DNA from: an uncultured Collinsella sp.
GTDB lineage: Bacteria > Actinomycetota > Coriobacteriia > Coriobacteriales > Coriobacteriaceae
Reading direction: 5' to 3'
Assembly: GCA_902479095.1 (NCBI GenBank)
Contig: CABSNL010000023.1
Span: 1-29,010 of the forward strand
Length of the DNA stretch: 29,010 nt
Each line of letters starts with the position of its first letter. Position 1 is the stretch's first letter. This document shows positions 21,659-29,010 of this stretch, piece after piece. The notes beneath the pieces were generated by a model. That model was not told the origin of the DNA and did not search any database. It saw only the letters and a list, made by a program, of their open reading frames with translations. The position numbers and the translations under genes were made by a program.

Positions 21659-22942
21659 TTGGATATTATCCGCGTTGAGGGTGGCCACGCCATCGGAGGC
21701 TCCGTGCCCGTCTCGGGCGCCAAGAACTCCGCGCTCAAACTCATGGCGGCAACGCTTCTGGCGCCGGGCAAGACGACGCTGCAGAACGTGCCCGATATTT
21801 CCGATGTCCACGTGATGGGCAAGGTGCTCAAGGGCATGGGCGCTACGATCGATGTTCTCGACGAGCACACGCTCGAGATTGATACCTCTCAGGTCGATTC
21901 TTGGGAGGCCCCCTACGAGCTCGTTGCCAAGATGCGTGCTTCCACCGCCGTGATGGGACCCCTGCTGGGTCGCTTCCATCGCGCCAAGATCGCCATGCCG
22001 GGCGGCTGCAACCTGGGTGCTCGCAAGATCGATATGCACATTCTTGGTCTCGAGGCCCTGGGCGTTGAGTTCGATACCGCCCACGGTTACATCAACGCTA
22101 ATGCGCCCCAAGGTCTGCGCGGTACCACCGTCACGCTCGAGTTCGCCAGTGTCGGTGCGACCGAGAACCTCATCATGGCCTCTGTGCGCGCGAAGGGTAC
22201 CACGGTTATCGACAATGCCGCCCGCGAGCCCGAGATCGTCGATCTCGCCAACATGCTCAACGAGATGGGCGCTAAGATTGTCGGCGCCGGTACGCCTGTC
22301 GTGACCATCGAGGGCGTGGAAGAGCTGCATCCCGTTACCCATCGCGTAGTGGGCGACCGCATCGAGGCCGGCACCTTTATCGTCGCCGGTGCGTTGATGG
22401 CCGACGATCGCGGTGTCGATGTCACGGGCTTTTGCCCCATTCACTTGGGCATGGTGCTCAAGAAGATGGAGCTTATGGGCATCGATTGCGAGCGTACCGA
22501 CGACGGCGTCCATGTGAGCCGTGCCGAGCGTATCAAGCCGGTCGACATCCAGACGCTTCCGTTCCCCGGCTTCCCGACGGACATGCAGGCGCAGATTATG
22601 GTGCTCTCCGCCCTTGCCGACGGCAGTTCCGTTATTACCGAAAACATCTTCGAGAATCGCTTTATGTTTGCCTCTGAGCTGGTGCGCATGGGTGCCGACA
22701 TTCGTATCGAGAGCCATCATGCCATGATTCATGGCGTCAAGGGCTTCTCGGGTGCACAGGTTACCTCGCCCGATCTGCGTGGTGGAGCGGCCCTCGTCGT
22801 AGCGGGCTTGATTGCCGACGGGACGACCGAGGTTTCGGCCATCCATCACATCAAGCGTGGCTACGAGCAGTTTGTCGAAAAGCTGCAGGCGCTTGGCGCG
22901 CATGTCGAGCATGCTACCGTCCCCGATCCCGTCATCTACTAA
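21659..22942 (+). CDS. murA: UDP-N-acetylglucosamine 1-carboxyvinyltransferase
   Basis: The 427-residue cytoplasmic enzyme transfers enolpyruvate from PEP to UDP-GlcNAc, the first committed step of peptidoglycan synthesis and the target of fosfomycin. Lys22 and Asn23 lie in SGAKNSALKLMAATLL, and the active-site Cys is residue 117 in MPGGCNLGARKIDMHI; a Cys here predicts fosfomycin sensitivity at the target level. The TTG at 21659 is chosen from AAAGGG at 21647-21652 and from the normal N-terminus DIIRVEGG. The LCP gene follows 12 nt later, likely in the same transcript. The upstream neighbour atpC is the same as in several other bacteria. Confidence 0.96.
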   Translation: MDIIRVEGGHAIGGSVPVSGAKNSALKLMAATLLAPGKTTLQNVPDISDVHVMGKVLKGMGATIDVLDEHTLEIDTSQVDSWEAPYELVAKMRASTAVMGPLLGRFHRAKIAMPGGCNLGARKIDMHILGLEALGVEFDTAHGYINANAPQGLRGTTVTLEFASVGATENLIMASVRAKGTTVIDNAAREPEIVDLANMLNEMGAKIVGAGTPVVTIEGVEELHPVTHRVVGDRIEAGTFIVAGALMADDRGVDVTGFCPIHLGMVLKKMELMGIDCERTDDGVHVSRAERIKPVDIQTLPFPGFPTDMQAQIMVLSALADGSSVITENIFENRFMFASELVRMGADIRIESHHAMIHGVKGFSGAQVTSPDLRGGAALVVAGLIADGTTEVSAIHHIKRGYEQFVEKLQALGAHVEHATVPDPVIY

Positions 22943-22954
22943 TACAGGTTGCCT

Positions 22955-24190
22955 ATGTTTAATAAAAAGCCCCTCGCGGATACCACCGCCCGAAGAACCT
23001 CAACTGGTGCGCAGGCCAAGATCTACAGTCGCGATAACGTGGCTCGCTATTCCGAGCGCGCTCGTCAACGTCGTCGTAGCCACACGATTCGTCACGTCGC
23101 GCTCATTGTCGTGCTTGGTGTGCTGCTGAGTGCCACTACCGCTGCCGGCCTGTGGTTTGCCACCATTATGGGCAAGCTCGGCGATTCTAATGTCATTACC
23201 GACAATCTGCGTCGGGTTCTGGTTGACACCGATGAGGCAAAGGATCCGTTCTACGTGCTGCTTCTTGGCACCGACGGCCGTCCGGGCGAGGATACGTATC
23301 GTGCCGACTCGATTATCCTGGCACGCATCGACCCCACGCAAAAGCAGGCAACGCTCATTTCGGTTCCGCGCGACACCAAGGTCGTGTACAAGGGCGAGAC
23401 CATGAAGATCAACGCCTGCCATACCGTTGGCGGCGCCGAGGCCATGGTCGAGGCGGTCAACGAGCTGTGCGGTGTTCAGATTTCCCACTATGCCGAGGTC
23501 AGCTTCGACGGTATGCAGGCGCTGATTGATTCGGTTGGCGGTATCGACATTAACGCAACCGATGATGTTGACGACCCTGAGCACCTGGATATTAAGATTA
23601 CCGCTGGCCAGCAGCATATGGACGGTGCCACCGCCCTAACCTATGCCCGCTGCCGCTACACCTATGCCGACGGCGATTACACGCGCATGCGCCACCAGCG
23701 TCAGGTGCTTGGCGCCCTTGCCAACCAGATTCTCAATAACTTCGATGCCACGAAGATTTTTGGCCTGGTTAATTCGCTGTCCGATATGCTCGTAACCGAT
23801 ATGAGCGTTCAGGATATCGTGGCTACGGTCAACGCCATGCGCGGTATGGATGTCGACGGTATCTACTCGGCCAACCTGCCCTCGTACGCCGACGACAGCA
23901 CCATGATCGACGGTGTGAGCTACGTCTTTGTCTACGAGGACGAGCTCAAGGAAATGATGGAGCGCGTCGATGCCGGCAAGGATCCCAAGGGTCCCAACAC
24001 CATGGGTCTTTCCGATGGTTCCAGCTCTACGATTGGCGACCTGAACAACAACACGTCTGACGATTACGCAAACGGTACCGCAACCTCATCGGTCAGCTCT
24101 GACGATTCCGATGACTCAAGCGATTCAAGCGATTCGGACTACTACGAAGAGCCCACCGGCGACGGCAACGGCTACGAAGCTAACTACTAG
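22955..24190 (+). CDS. LytR-CpsA-Psr (LCP) family protein
   Basis: The 411-residue protein probably attaches glycopolymers such as teichoic-acid-like or capsular chains to peptidoglycan at the outer membrane face. A basic cytoplasmic tail (1-46, ending RARQRRRSHTIR) precedes one membrane helix (47-69). The LCP domain runs from about 98 to 245: FYVLLLGTDGRPGEDTYRADSIILARID, LISVPRDTKVVYKG, SFDGMQALIDSVGGIDI and YARCRYTYADGDYTRMRHQRQVL, which carry the conserved Arg and Asp residues. The last 55 residues are a Ser/Asp-rich low-complexity tail (SSDDSDDSSDSSDSDYYEE). The ATG at 22955 has ACAGG 6 nt before it. A structured element begins one base after the stop codon. Confidence 0.95.
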   Translation: MFNKKPLADTTARRTSTGAQAKIYSRDNVARYSERARQRRRSHTIRHVALIVVLGVLLSATTAAGLWFATIMGKLGDSNVITDNLRRVLVDTDEAKDPFYVLLLGTDGRPGEDTYRADSIILARIDPTQKQATLISVPRDTKVVYKGETMKINACHTVGGAEAMVEAVNELCGVQISHYAEVSFDGMQALIDSVGGIDINATDDVDDPEHLDIKITAGQQHMDGATALTYARCRYTYADGDYTRMRHQRQVLGALANQILNNFDATKIFGLVNSLSDMLVTDMSVQDIVATVNAMRGMDVDGIYSANLPSYADDSTMIDGVSYVFVYEDELKEMMERVDAGKDPKGPNTMGLSDGSSSTIGDLNNNTSDDYANGTATSSVSSDDSDDSSDSSDSDYYEEPTGDGNGYEANY

Positions 24191-24191
24191 A

Positions 24192-24339
24192 GTTACGCGG
24201 TTTTACCAAACCGCGTAACCAGTTGACGCTGCAAACCCGCCAGAGCGGCAATCTGCCTTTCAACTTCGGCGGCATGATCAAAAGATCAATGCCACCTCGT
24301 TTCAAGGCACCTTGCTCGCTCTGGCGGGTTTTCGCTGTC
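24192..24339 (+). ncRNA. Structured 3'-end RNA element, copy B (after the LCP gene)
   Basis: Hairpin 1 has 12-bp arms (24192-24203, 24208-24219) and the same TACC loop as copy A. GACGCTGC follows, then a 15-bp closing stem (24233-24247 with 24317-24331), conserved GCAATC and CCTTGCT internal-loop strands, a 6-bp helix TGCCTT/AAGGCA (24254-24259, 24304-24309), and an apical hairpin GGCAT-GATC-AAAA-GATC-ATGCC with one bulged A (24271-24293). It ends GTTTTCGCTGTC. Length is 148 nt against 147 in copy A. Confidence 0.7.
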
Positions 24340-24375
24340 GGTGCCAAAACATCGGCGTAACACTTGGCACATGGG

Positions 24376-24458
24376 TAGTCATTGGGGACGTTCTTAAACG
24401 ACTGGTCAAAGGGGGCACTCTTGATGCACTTGGCACTTGGGGACGTTCCTTTTGTGCC
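24376..24458 (+). repeat. REP-like units (two variants)
   Basis: The first unit (24376-24404) matches TAGTCATT-GGGGACGTTCTT-AAACGACT of the other loci. The second (24432-24458) keeps the core GGGGACGTTCC but with new pairing arms GGCAC/GTGCC. The flanks 24340-24375 and 24459-24520 show no gene; a related-looking TTTGGGACACTCC lies at about 24464-24476. Confidence 0.65.
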
Positions 24459-24520
24459 GGCAGTTTGGGACACTCCTTGCGTTAAGAGGCTGGCGTGCGT
24501 CAACCTATTCTCGTTGCAGT

Positions 24521-24557
24521 AAAAAAATCGCCCCGTTCTTGGTTGAGGACGGGGCAA
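24521..24557 (-). terminator. Intrinsic terminator of pepT
   Basis: Read on the minus strand, GCCCCGT (complement of 24549-24555) pairs with ACGGGGC (complement of 24530-24536), followed by a seven-base T-run (24527-24521). It begins about 30 nt after the pepT stop codon. Confidence 0.85.
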
Positions 24558-24585
24558 TTCGTCTTTTGGACTTGTGCAGCCAGGC

Positions 24586-25833
24586 TTATGCAAAGCGGGC
24601 GACGAGCTCCTGGAGCACGTCGGTCATCTTGACGAGCGAGCTGACCGGGACGAACTCGTTGACGCCGTGGTAGCAATAGCCGCCGGTGGAAAGGTTGGGG
24701 CAGGGCAGACCGCGGAACGACAGCTGAGCGCCGTCGGTGCCGCCACGAATCGGCAGCACTTGGGGCTCAACGCCGCAGGCAAGGTAGGCTTCCTTGGCAA
24801 CATCAATAAGCTCGGGATAGTCACGAACGATCTCGGCCATATTTCGATACTGCTGCTTAATCTCGACTGTCACGCGCTCCTCACCCAGACGCTGGTTGAG
24901 CATCGAGGCGGCGGCATCAATAAGGTCGAGTTTCTGCTGGAACTTGGCGGCGTCATGGTCGCGGATGATATAGCGCGCTGTGGCGTGATCGACGGTCGCA
25001 GATACACCCTCAAGGTGATAAAAGCCCTCGTAGCCTTCCGTATACTCCGGGCGCTGCACGTAGGGGAGCAACGCGTTGAAGTCGCAGAACAGATTGCCTG
25101 CGTTGACCATACGGCCCTTAGCGTCGCCCGGGTGGATGGACTGGCCCTCAAAGCGGACGGTCGCCTCGGCGGCGTTAAAGCACTCCCACTCCAGCTCGCC
25201 GATGGGGCCGCCGTCGACCGTGTAGGCGTACTTGCAGCCAAAGGTATCGATATCCAACAGCTCGGCTCCGTGGCCGATTTCCTCGTCAGGGCAGAAGCAA
25301 ATGCCGAGTGCAGGATGGGGCAGAGAAGGGTCCTGAGCGATACGCGCGACAAGCGACATGATCTCGGCGACGCCTGCCTTGTCGTCCGCGCCCAGCAGCG
25401 TGGTGCCATCGCTGCAGACCAGGTCCTCACCCGCGAGGTCATTCAGGGCGGGAAGCTTGGCGGTACTCATGGCAACGGGCTTACCGTCAACCGTGCCGCA
25501 GACCAGGTCGCCGCCTTCGTAGTGTACGATGTGCGGCTTCACGCCGGCGCCCGGTGCAACTTCGGTGGTGTCGAGATGGGCGATCAGGCCCAGGGCGGGC
25601 TTGTCCTCAGCGCCCGCACTTGCGGGGATATGCGCGCAGACATAGGCGTGCTCGGTCACGTGGGCATCTTCCGCACCAAGCTTGCGCAGCTCTTCAGCCA
25701 GCACGTTGGCAAGGTCAAACTGAACGGCGCTCGAGGGTACCTGGTCGCAGTTTGCATCCTCGGACTGCGTGTTGATCTGGACGTAGCGCAAAAAGCGTTC
25801 GAGGACATCGGGGCTCGTGGTGGTGTTTTCCAT
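24586..25833 (-). CDS. pepT: Peptidase T (tripeptide aminopeptidase)
   Basis: The 415-residue cytoplasmic zinc aminopeptidase removes the first residue from tripeptides. M20B landmarks are intact: FLRYVQINTQSED at the N-terminus, His86 and Asp88 in GLIAHLDTTEVAPG, the metal-bridging Asp in TTLLGADDKAGVAEIM, the Glu pair in CFCPDEEIGHG, and the PepT-typical GGTDGAQLSFRGLPCPN followed by YCYHGVNEF. The ATG at 25833 is chosen because GGAG lies 8 nt upstream on the minus strand and the N-terminus then matches the family; the frame opens 32 codons earlier, across the promoter region. It is transcribed away from the DtxR/MntR-like gene and shares its upstream region. Confidence 0.95.
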   Translation of the reverse strand: MENTTTSPDVLERFLRYVQINTQSEDANCDQVPSSAVQFDLANVLAEELRKLGAEDAHVTEHAYVCAHIPASAGAEDKPALGLIAHLDTTEVAPGAGVKPHIVHYEGGDLVCGTVDGKPVAMSTAKLPALNDLAGEDLVCSDGTTLLGADDKAGVAEIMSLVARIAQDPSLPHPALGICFCPDEEIGHGAELLDIDTFGCKYAYTVDGGPIGELEWECFNAAEATVRFEGQSIHPGDAKGRMVNAGNLFCDFNALLPYVQRPEYTEGYEGFYHLEGVSATVDHATARYIIRDHDAAKFQQKLDLIDAAASMLNQRLGEERVTVEIKQQYRNMAEIVRDYPELIDVAKEAYLACGVEPQVLPIRGGTDGAQLSFRGLPCPNLSTGGYCYHGVNEFVPVSSLVKMTDVLQELVARFA

Positions 25834-25871
25834 AAAGACCGCTCCAATCTTGGTCGTCGTGTGCAACAAGA

Positions 25872-25922
25872 ACTCTAGCACGGTATGCCACGGCATACCA
25901 CGACGCTTGGATGGGGTAGAAT
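25872..25922. promoter_or_regulatory. Divergent promoter region with 8-2-8 operator-like palindrome
   Basis: GGTATGCC (25882-25889), AC, GGCATACC (25892-25899) is a perfect palindrome between the pepT start (25833) and the regulator start (25954). For pepT, TGGTAT (25900-25895) and TAGAGT (25877-25872) on the minus strand are 17 nt apart with the palindrome between them. For the regulator, TAGAAT (25917-25922) is a good -10 box whose -35 region falls in the palindrome. This suits an operator for the DtxR-family protein encoded alongside. Confidence 0.6.
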
Positions 25923-25953
25923 CAGCCATTGAATGCAGAAGGGACGGAAGATC

Positions 25954-26376
25954 ATGGATACGACAAATAGCTCGCGCGAACTACATCTGACGGTGGCGAA
26001 CGAAGACTACTTGGAGTGCATGGTTCGCATTGAAAGCGAAGAGGGGGAAACCAACGGCGTGCGATCGGTCGACATCGCGCAGCGCCTTGGCGTCTCCAAG
26101 GCATCGGTCAATAAAGCGGTTTCGGCGCTCAAGGCATCCGAGCTTGTCGAGCAATCGCACTACGGCAAGGTAATCCTGACCGATCGCGGTCGCGAGGTTG
26201 GCACGGCTATCTGGTACCGTCATCGCCTCATCCGCACGTTTTTGGTTCAGGAGCTCGGTGTCGAATTTGAGCGAGCCGATTCCGAGGCCTGCATGATGGA
26301 GCATGCGCTATCCGAGGACACGATGAGCCGCTGGCTCGCCTATCTCGAAAAGCAGGGAATCAGCGTCGAGGAATAG
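25954..26376 (+). CDS. DtxR/MntR-family metal-dependent transcriptional regulator
   Basis: The 140-residue protein is a metal-sensing repressor. A winged helix-turn-helix covers about 37-80 (VDIAQRLGVSKASVNKAVSALK, then the wing GKVILTDRGREVG), followed by a dimerisation and metal domain (86-135). Candidate metal ligands by comparison with MntR and DtxR are Asp18 and Glu21 (EDYLE), His90 (RHRL), Cys113, Glu116 and His117 (EACMMEH). Asp and Glu are MntR-like, Cys is DtxR-like, so Mn or Fe cannot be decided. No SH3 domain, as in MntR. ATG 25954 has GGAAG upstream; ATG 25933 would add 7 residues. The next gene starts 10 nt downstream. Confidence 0.85.
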   Translation: MDTTNSSRELHLTVANEDYLECMVRIESEEGETNGVRSVDIAQRLGVSKASVNKAVSALKASELVEQSHYGKVILTDRGREVGTAIWYRHRLIRTFLVQELGVEFERADSEACMMEHALSEDTMSRWLAYLEKQGISVEE

Positions 26377-26386
26377 CGGGATATAT

Positions 26387-27280
26387 ATGGATACGAGTTA
26401 TTACAACCGCTTTGGTGCCGAGGAACTTACGCGCCGCTTGTCGAGCGAGACCTTGTTGGCGCAGGGCCCCATGGGCAGTGTTCTGTTGAGTGAGTACGAT
26501 GCCGCCGACATTCCACCGGCGTTTTGGAATCTGGCAGAGCCGCAGACCGTTTCTCGTATCCATCGCTTGTATGTCGCCGCCGGCGCGCAGGTGCTCATTA
26601 CCAACACCTTTCAGGCATCGAGCTATGCCCTCAAGCACGACCAGATTGCGCCGTCCGTGGCGGAGGTCAATCGCGGGGCCGTCGACGATGCCCGCCAGGC
26701 GCACCCTCAGCTGCTGCTAGGCTCGATGGGCCCGATCGGTATTGAGTGGTTTGCCGAGGACTCTGCCGAGTATCGTGAAATCCGCGGCATTGCGCGCGAA
26801 CAGGCGCACGCCTTGCTCAATGCTGGTGTTGACGGTCTGCTGATCGAGACGGTGACGTCTATCCGTCATCTGCAGCCCATGCTTGCCGGCGCCCTAGATG
26901 CCGCCAACGGCATGCCTGTTCTGGTGAGTTTTGTCGTTGACGATAAAGGCGACCTGTTGGGCGATGGCCTCAACATCGAGGCAGCCGTTTTGTACGCCGA
27001 AAAACACGGCGCAAATTCGGTTGGTGTTAATTGCTGTTCGCTTGCGGCCGCGAACGCGGCGGTGCCCAGGATGGTTGCATCGGCGACTACTCCCGTCACG
27101 GTGCGTCCCAACGTAGGCGATCCGGTCCAGACTCAGGATGGCCCCGTATGGCACGAGAACCCCGAAGCTTTCGCGCGCGCATGCATCGAATGGAGACATG
27201 CCGGTGCCGCAATGGTGGGCAGTTGCTGTGGAACCACGGCAATCACTACGGCCGCGATGGCCGAGGCGCTCGATATATAA
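26387..27280 (+). CDS. Homocysteine S-methyltransferase family protein
   Basis: The 297-residue protein has the Hcy-binding barrel found in MmuM, BHMT and the first domain of MetH. Such enzymes move a methyl group to homocysteine to form methionine. The three zinc-ligand cysteines are present: Cys216 in SVGVNCC and Cys280-Cys281 in VGSCCGTT. Other landmarks are VLITNTFQASSYAL and LLGSMGPIG. The usual opening DG-x-MGT appears as AQGPMGSVL (25-33), with the Asp replaced. No folate or cobalamin domain follows, so the methyl donor is unknown (S-methylmethionine or a separate corrinoid protein are options). It is 10 nt after the metal regulator, likely one transcript, and is closed by a strong terminator. 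Confidence 0.9.
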   Translation: MDTSYYNRFGAEELTRRLSSETLLAQGPMGSVLLSEYDAADIPPAFWNLAEPQTVSRIHRLYVAAGAQVLITNTFQASSYALKHDQIAPSVAEVNRGAVDDARQAHPQLLLGSMGPIGIEWFAEDSAEYREIRGIAREQAHALLNAGVDGLLIETVTSIRHLQPMLAGALDAANGMPVLVSFVVDDKGDLLGDGLNIEAAVLYAEKHGANSVGVNCCSLAAANAAVPRMVASATTPVTVRPNVGDPVQTQDGPVWHENPEAFARACIEWRHAGAAMVGSCCGTTAITTAAMAEALDI

Positions 27281-27285
27281 AGGGC

Positions 27286-27314
27286 AAACCGCTCCATACG
27301 GGGCGGTTTTTTTT
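27286..27314 (+). terminator. Intrinsic terminator after the Hcy methyltransferase-like gene
   Basis: AAACCGCTCC (27286-27295), loop ATAC, GGGGCGGTTT (27300-27309) form a 10-bp stem with one G-U pair, and eight T residues follow (27307-27314). It ends the regulator/methyltransferase transcript. Confidence 0.92.
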
Positions 27315-27438
27315 ATTGCTTGCATGTCCTCGGCAGCATTTGCCCAAATGGTGAATGCTGGTGCCGGCAGGTTGCCGAGTGCATGTTGCGGGTATACCCC
27401 ATGCGTACCATGATCCAAACACTGTGAGGTGTCTGCGC

Positions 27439-28839
27439 GTGTGCGCGATAATTCATTTTGGAACTGACGGTTGGCGCGCTCGCGTCGATGAGGACTTCAC
27501 TGCCGATAACGTTGCCCGTATCGCCGATGCCGTCGGCGAGCTGTGGCAAAAGACCAATCCGGGCAAAACGGTATATATAGGGTTCGACACCCGGCCCCTG
27601 GCGCGCGAGTTCGCTGAGCTTGCGGCGGGCGTGCTAGCAGCGCACGGGCTAGACGCCGTGCTCGCTTCGCGACCTGTCCCGACCCCTGCCCTTACGTGGG
27701 CGGCGGCTTATGACGGTGAAGCGTGCGGCGCGCTCATGGTGACGGGGTCCCATCATCCGCAGGGCTATCTGTGCCTCAAGATTCGCATGGGTGACGGCTC
27801 GACCGCCAACCAGGATGTCATCGAAGAGCTCGAAGAGACTATGGCTCCCGAGCCAATGGGGATCGAGGGGCAATATCGCACCGCGGATATCATTCCTGAC
27901 TATATGCAGGCGGTGGCATCGTTTGTCGATGCCGAAGCCATCCGCGCCGCGCACTTGCGCGTGGTTGTCGATCCCATGGGCGGCGCAGCCCAGGGCTATC
28001 TAGCCGACTTGCTGCGCGAGCTTGGCGTTGAGGTGCACGAGATTCACGCCGGGCAGGCGTCTGACCAAGAAGATATCTGCCCCGACCCCGTTGAACCGTG
28101 GGTGGACGCTTGCGAGCGCACGGTTATCGAGGACGGAGCTTGCGCTGGCCTGGTGACCGACGGCGACGCCGACCGTATCGGCGCGGTTGACGAGCGCGGC
28201 AGATATATACATCCGCATCAGATCATGGCGCTCGTTTTGGGCGACTTGGTTCAATTTCGTAATTTGGAGGGGCGCGTCGTCGTCAATCTTTCATGCTCGA
28301 CGCTCGTGCGTCGCATTGCCGAGGCGCTTGGCTGCCGCGTGACCGTCAAACCAGTCGGTTTCAAATATATAGCGGCGGAGATGAAGAAGGGCGGCGTCCT
28401 CATGGGCGGCGAAGAAGCCGGTGGTATCGGCATCGCCGCGCATATGCCCGAGCGCGATGGAATCCTCGCCTGTCTGATTCTGTGTGAGCTTATGGCAAAG
28501 ACGGACGCGCCTTTGGGCGTTCTGGTCGACCAACTCGAGGACAGTTTTGGTAAGACGAGTTACGGTCGACGCGACTTGCGCCTTGAGGCCGAAGATGCCG
28601 AAACGTTACGAACCCTGCTGCCGGGCGTAAACCCCAAGTCGATTTGTGACAAGGTGCCGCAAAACGTTAGTCATATGGACGGCTTGCGTCTGTCATTCGA
28701 GGATGACACGTGGCTGCTGGTCCGTCCTAGCGAGACCGAACCAGTGGTGCGCGTCTACGCCGAGGGGTTCTCGGTGGAAGAACGTGATGAGTTGCTCGAT
28801 GCTGGCTGTGCTTTAGCTAGGGGGACGTATCCGCTTTAA
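27439..28839 (+). CDS. Phosphoglucomutase/phosphomannomutase family protein
   Basis: The 466-residue enzyme belongs to the alpha-D-phosphohexomutases, which shift phosphate between C1 and C6 of a sugar. The four-domain layout is complete: FGTDGWRA near the N-terminus, the phosphoserine loop VTGSHHPQGYLCLKI (Ser104), the magnesium loop DGDADR (241-246), the sugar-binding GGEEAGGI and the phosphate-binding RPSETEP. Three loops differ from the commonest forms (TASHNP, GGExSGG, RPSGTEP), so substrate choice is open: glucose, mannose or glucosamine phosphate. The GTG at 27439 is chosen because GTGAGG lies 9 nt upstream; the frame opens 28 codons earlier without family similarity. A 7-bp hairpin CAGCATT/AATGCTG and a GGGTATACCC palindrome (27390-27399) lie in the leader. 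Confidence 0.93.
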   Translation: MCAIIHFGTDGWRARVDEDFTADNVARIADAVGELWQKTNPGKTVYIGFDTRPLAREFAELAAGVLAAHGLDAVLASRPVPTPALTWAAAYDGEACGALMVTGSHHPQGYLCLKIRMGDGSTANQDVIEELEETMAPEPMGIEGQYRTADIIPDYMQAVASFVDAEAIRAAHLRVVVDPMGGAAQGYLADLLRELGVEVHEIHAGQASDQEDICPDPVEPWVDACERTVIEDGACAGLVTDGDADRIGAVDERGRYIHPHQIMALVLGDLVQFRNLEGRVVVNLSCSTLVRRIAEALGCRVTVKPVGFKYIAAEMKKGGVLMGGEEAGGIGIAAHMPERDGILACLILCELMAKTDAPLGVLVDQLEDSFGKTSYGRRDLRLEAEDAETLRTLLPGVNPKSICDKVPQNVSHMDGLRLSFEDDTWLLVRPSETEPVVRVYAEGFSVEERDELLDAGCALARGTYPL

Positions 28840-28928
28840 CCATGAGACTGCCTTATATAAAGAGATGCTCGGCGAGCGGTAGTTAACGGCTGGCAAACGT
28901 TAGTCGGATCACAAGATGTGTAGGAAAT

Positions 28929-29010
28929 GTGTACGCCCAGATTCCCGCCCACGGCGCCCCTCCGGTCTGGCAATATATCTCCTTGCCGCGCGGCCCGGTG
29001 CAACCGGATG
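28929..29010 (+). CDS. Possible start of a truncated gene at the contig end
   Basis: From a GTG at 28929 the frame is open to the window end (27 codons, reading YAQIPAHGAPPVWQYISL and on). Codons are mostly G/C-ending, as in the real genes here. An upstream in-frame TAA at 28884 limits the start, and the GTG is the first usual start codon after it. The ribosome-binding site is weak (AGGA, 3 nt away). The stretch 28840-28928 shows no gene and no T-run terminator for the mutase. The product is not recognised. Confidence 0.35.
   Translation, partial: MYAQIPAHGAPPVWQYISLPRGPVQPD

Noticed and set aside
24574..25878. 434-codon forward frame opposite pepT
   Set aside because: It mirrors pepT codon by codon; the minus-strand frame has all M20B motifs, a ribosome-binding site and a terminator.

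Overview
The window reads like one contig from a high-GC bacterium of the class Coriobacteriia, most likely Collinsella or a close relative. That assignment is an inference from G/C-rich codon use, many GTG/TTG starts, protein style and gene neighbourhoods; there is no rRNA or other taxonomic marker here. The first 34 bases are not biological: they match the Nextera transposase read-2 adapter, so the true left edge is base 35. Almost every gene is on the + strand; the exceptions are the truncated MFS transporter at the left edge and pepT.

Layout. 35-517 (-): N-terminal part of an MFS exporter. 518-777: two strong palindromes. 778-1647: single-pass membrane protein of unknown function. 1761-2654: aldose 1-epimerase-like enzyme. 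2948-5840: amino-acid ABC transporter (Tat-type lipoprotein, permease, ATPase), followed by an M20 peptidase (5913-7328). 7577-12079: translation-quality cluster prfA, prmC, tsaC, with a hicAB toxin-antitoxin pair sitting between prmC and tsaC. 12093-13634: glpK. 13758-14405: upp. 14687-21570: complete F1Fo ATP synthase operon in the order atpI-like, B, E, F, H, A, G, D, C. 21659-24190: murA and a LytR-CpsA-Psr protein (cell wall). 24586-25833 (-): pepT, divergent from a DtxR/MntR-type regulator (25954-26376) that is followed closely by a homocysteine S-methyltransferase-like gene. 27439-28839: phosphohexomutase. The last 80 bases may begin another gene.

How the genes work together. Amino-acid uptake plus two M20 peptidases suggests an organism that lives partly on peptides and amino acids. 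RF1 (PrfA) is the substrate of PrmC, and TsaC starts the t6A modification of tRNA. MurA and the LCP protein act at the first committed step and at the polymer-attachment step of wall building. The ATP synthase would supply or use the proton gradient.

Most interesting signals. (1) Two 147-148-nt non-coding elements directly after the stop codons of prfA and the LCP gene share short conserved sequence blocks, while their stems differ by compensating base changes. This points to a structured RNA or an elaborate 3'-end element. A decayed relative follows the epimerase gene, and at all three loci a 29-nt REP-like hairpin unit lies just downstream. (2) hicAB has a promoter/operator palindrome, and its HicB ends in an excisionase/MerR-like DNA-binding domain. 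(3) PrmC and TsaC both carry unusual internal insertions. (4) A perfect 8-2-8 palindrome lies in the pepT/regulator divergent region and is a candidate operator for the metalloregulator.
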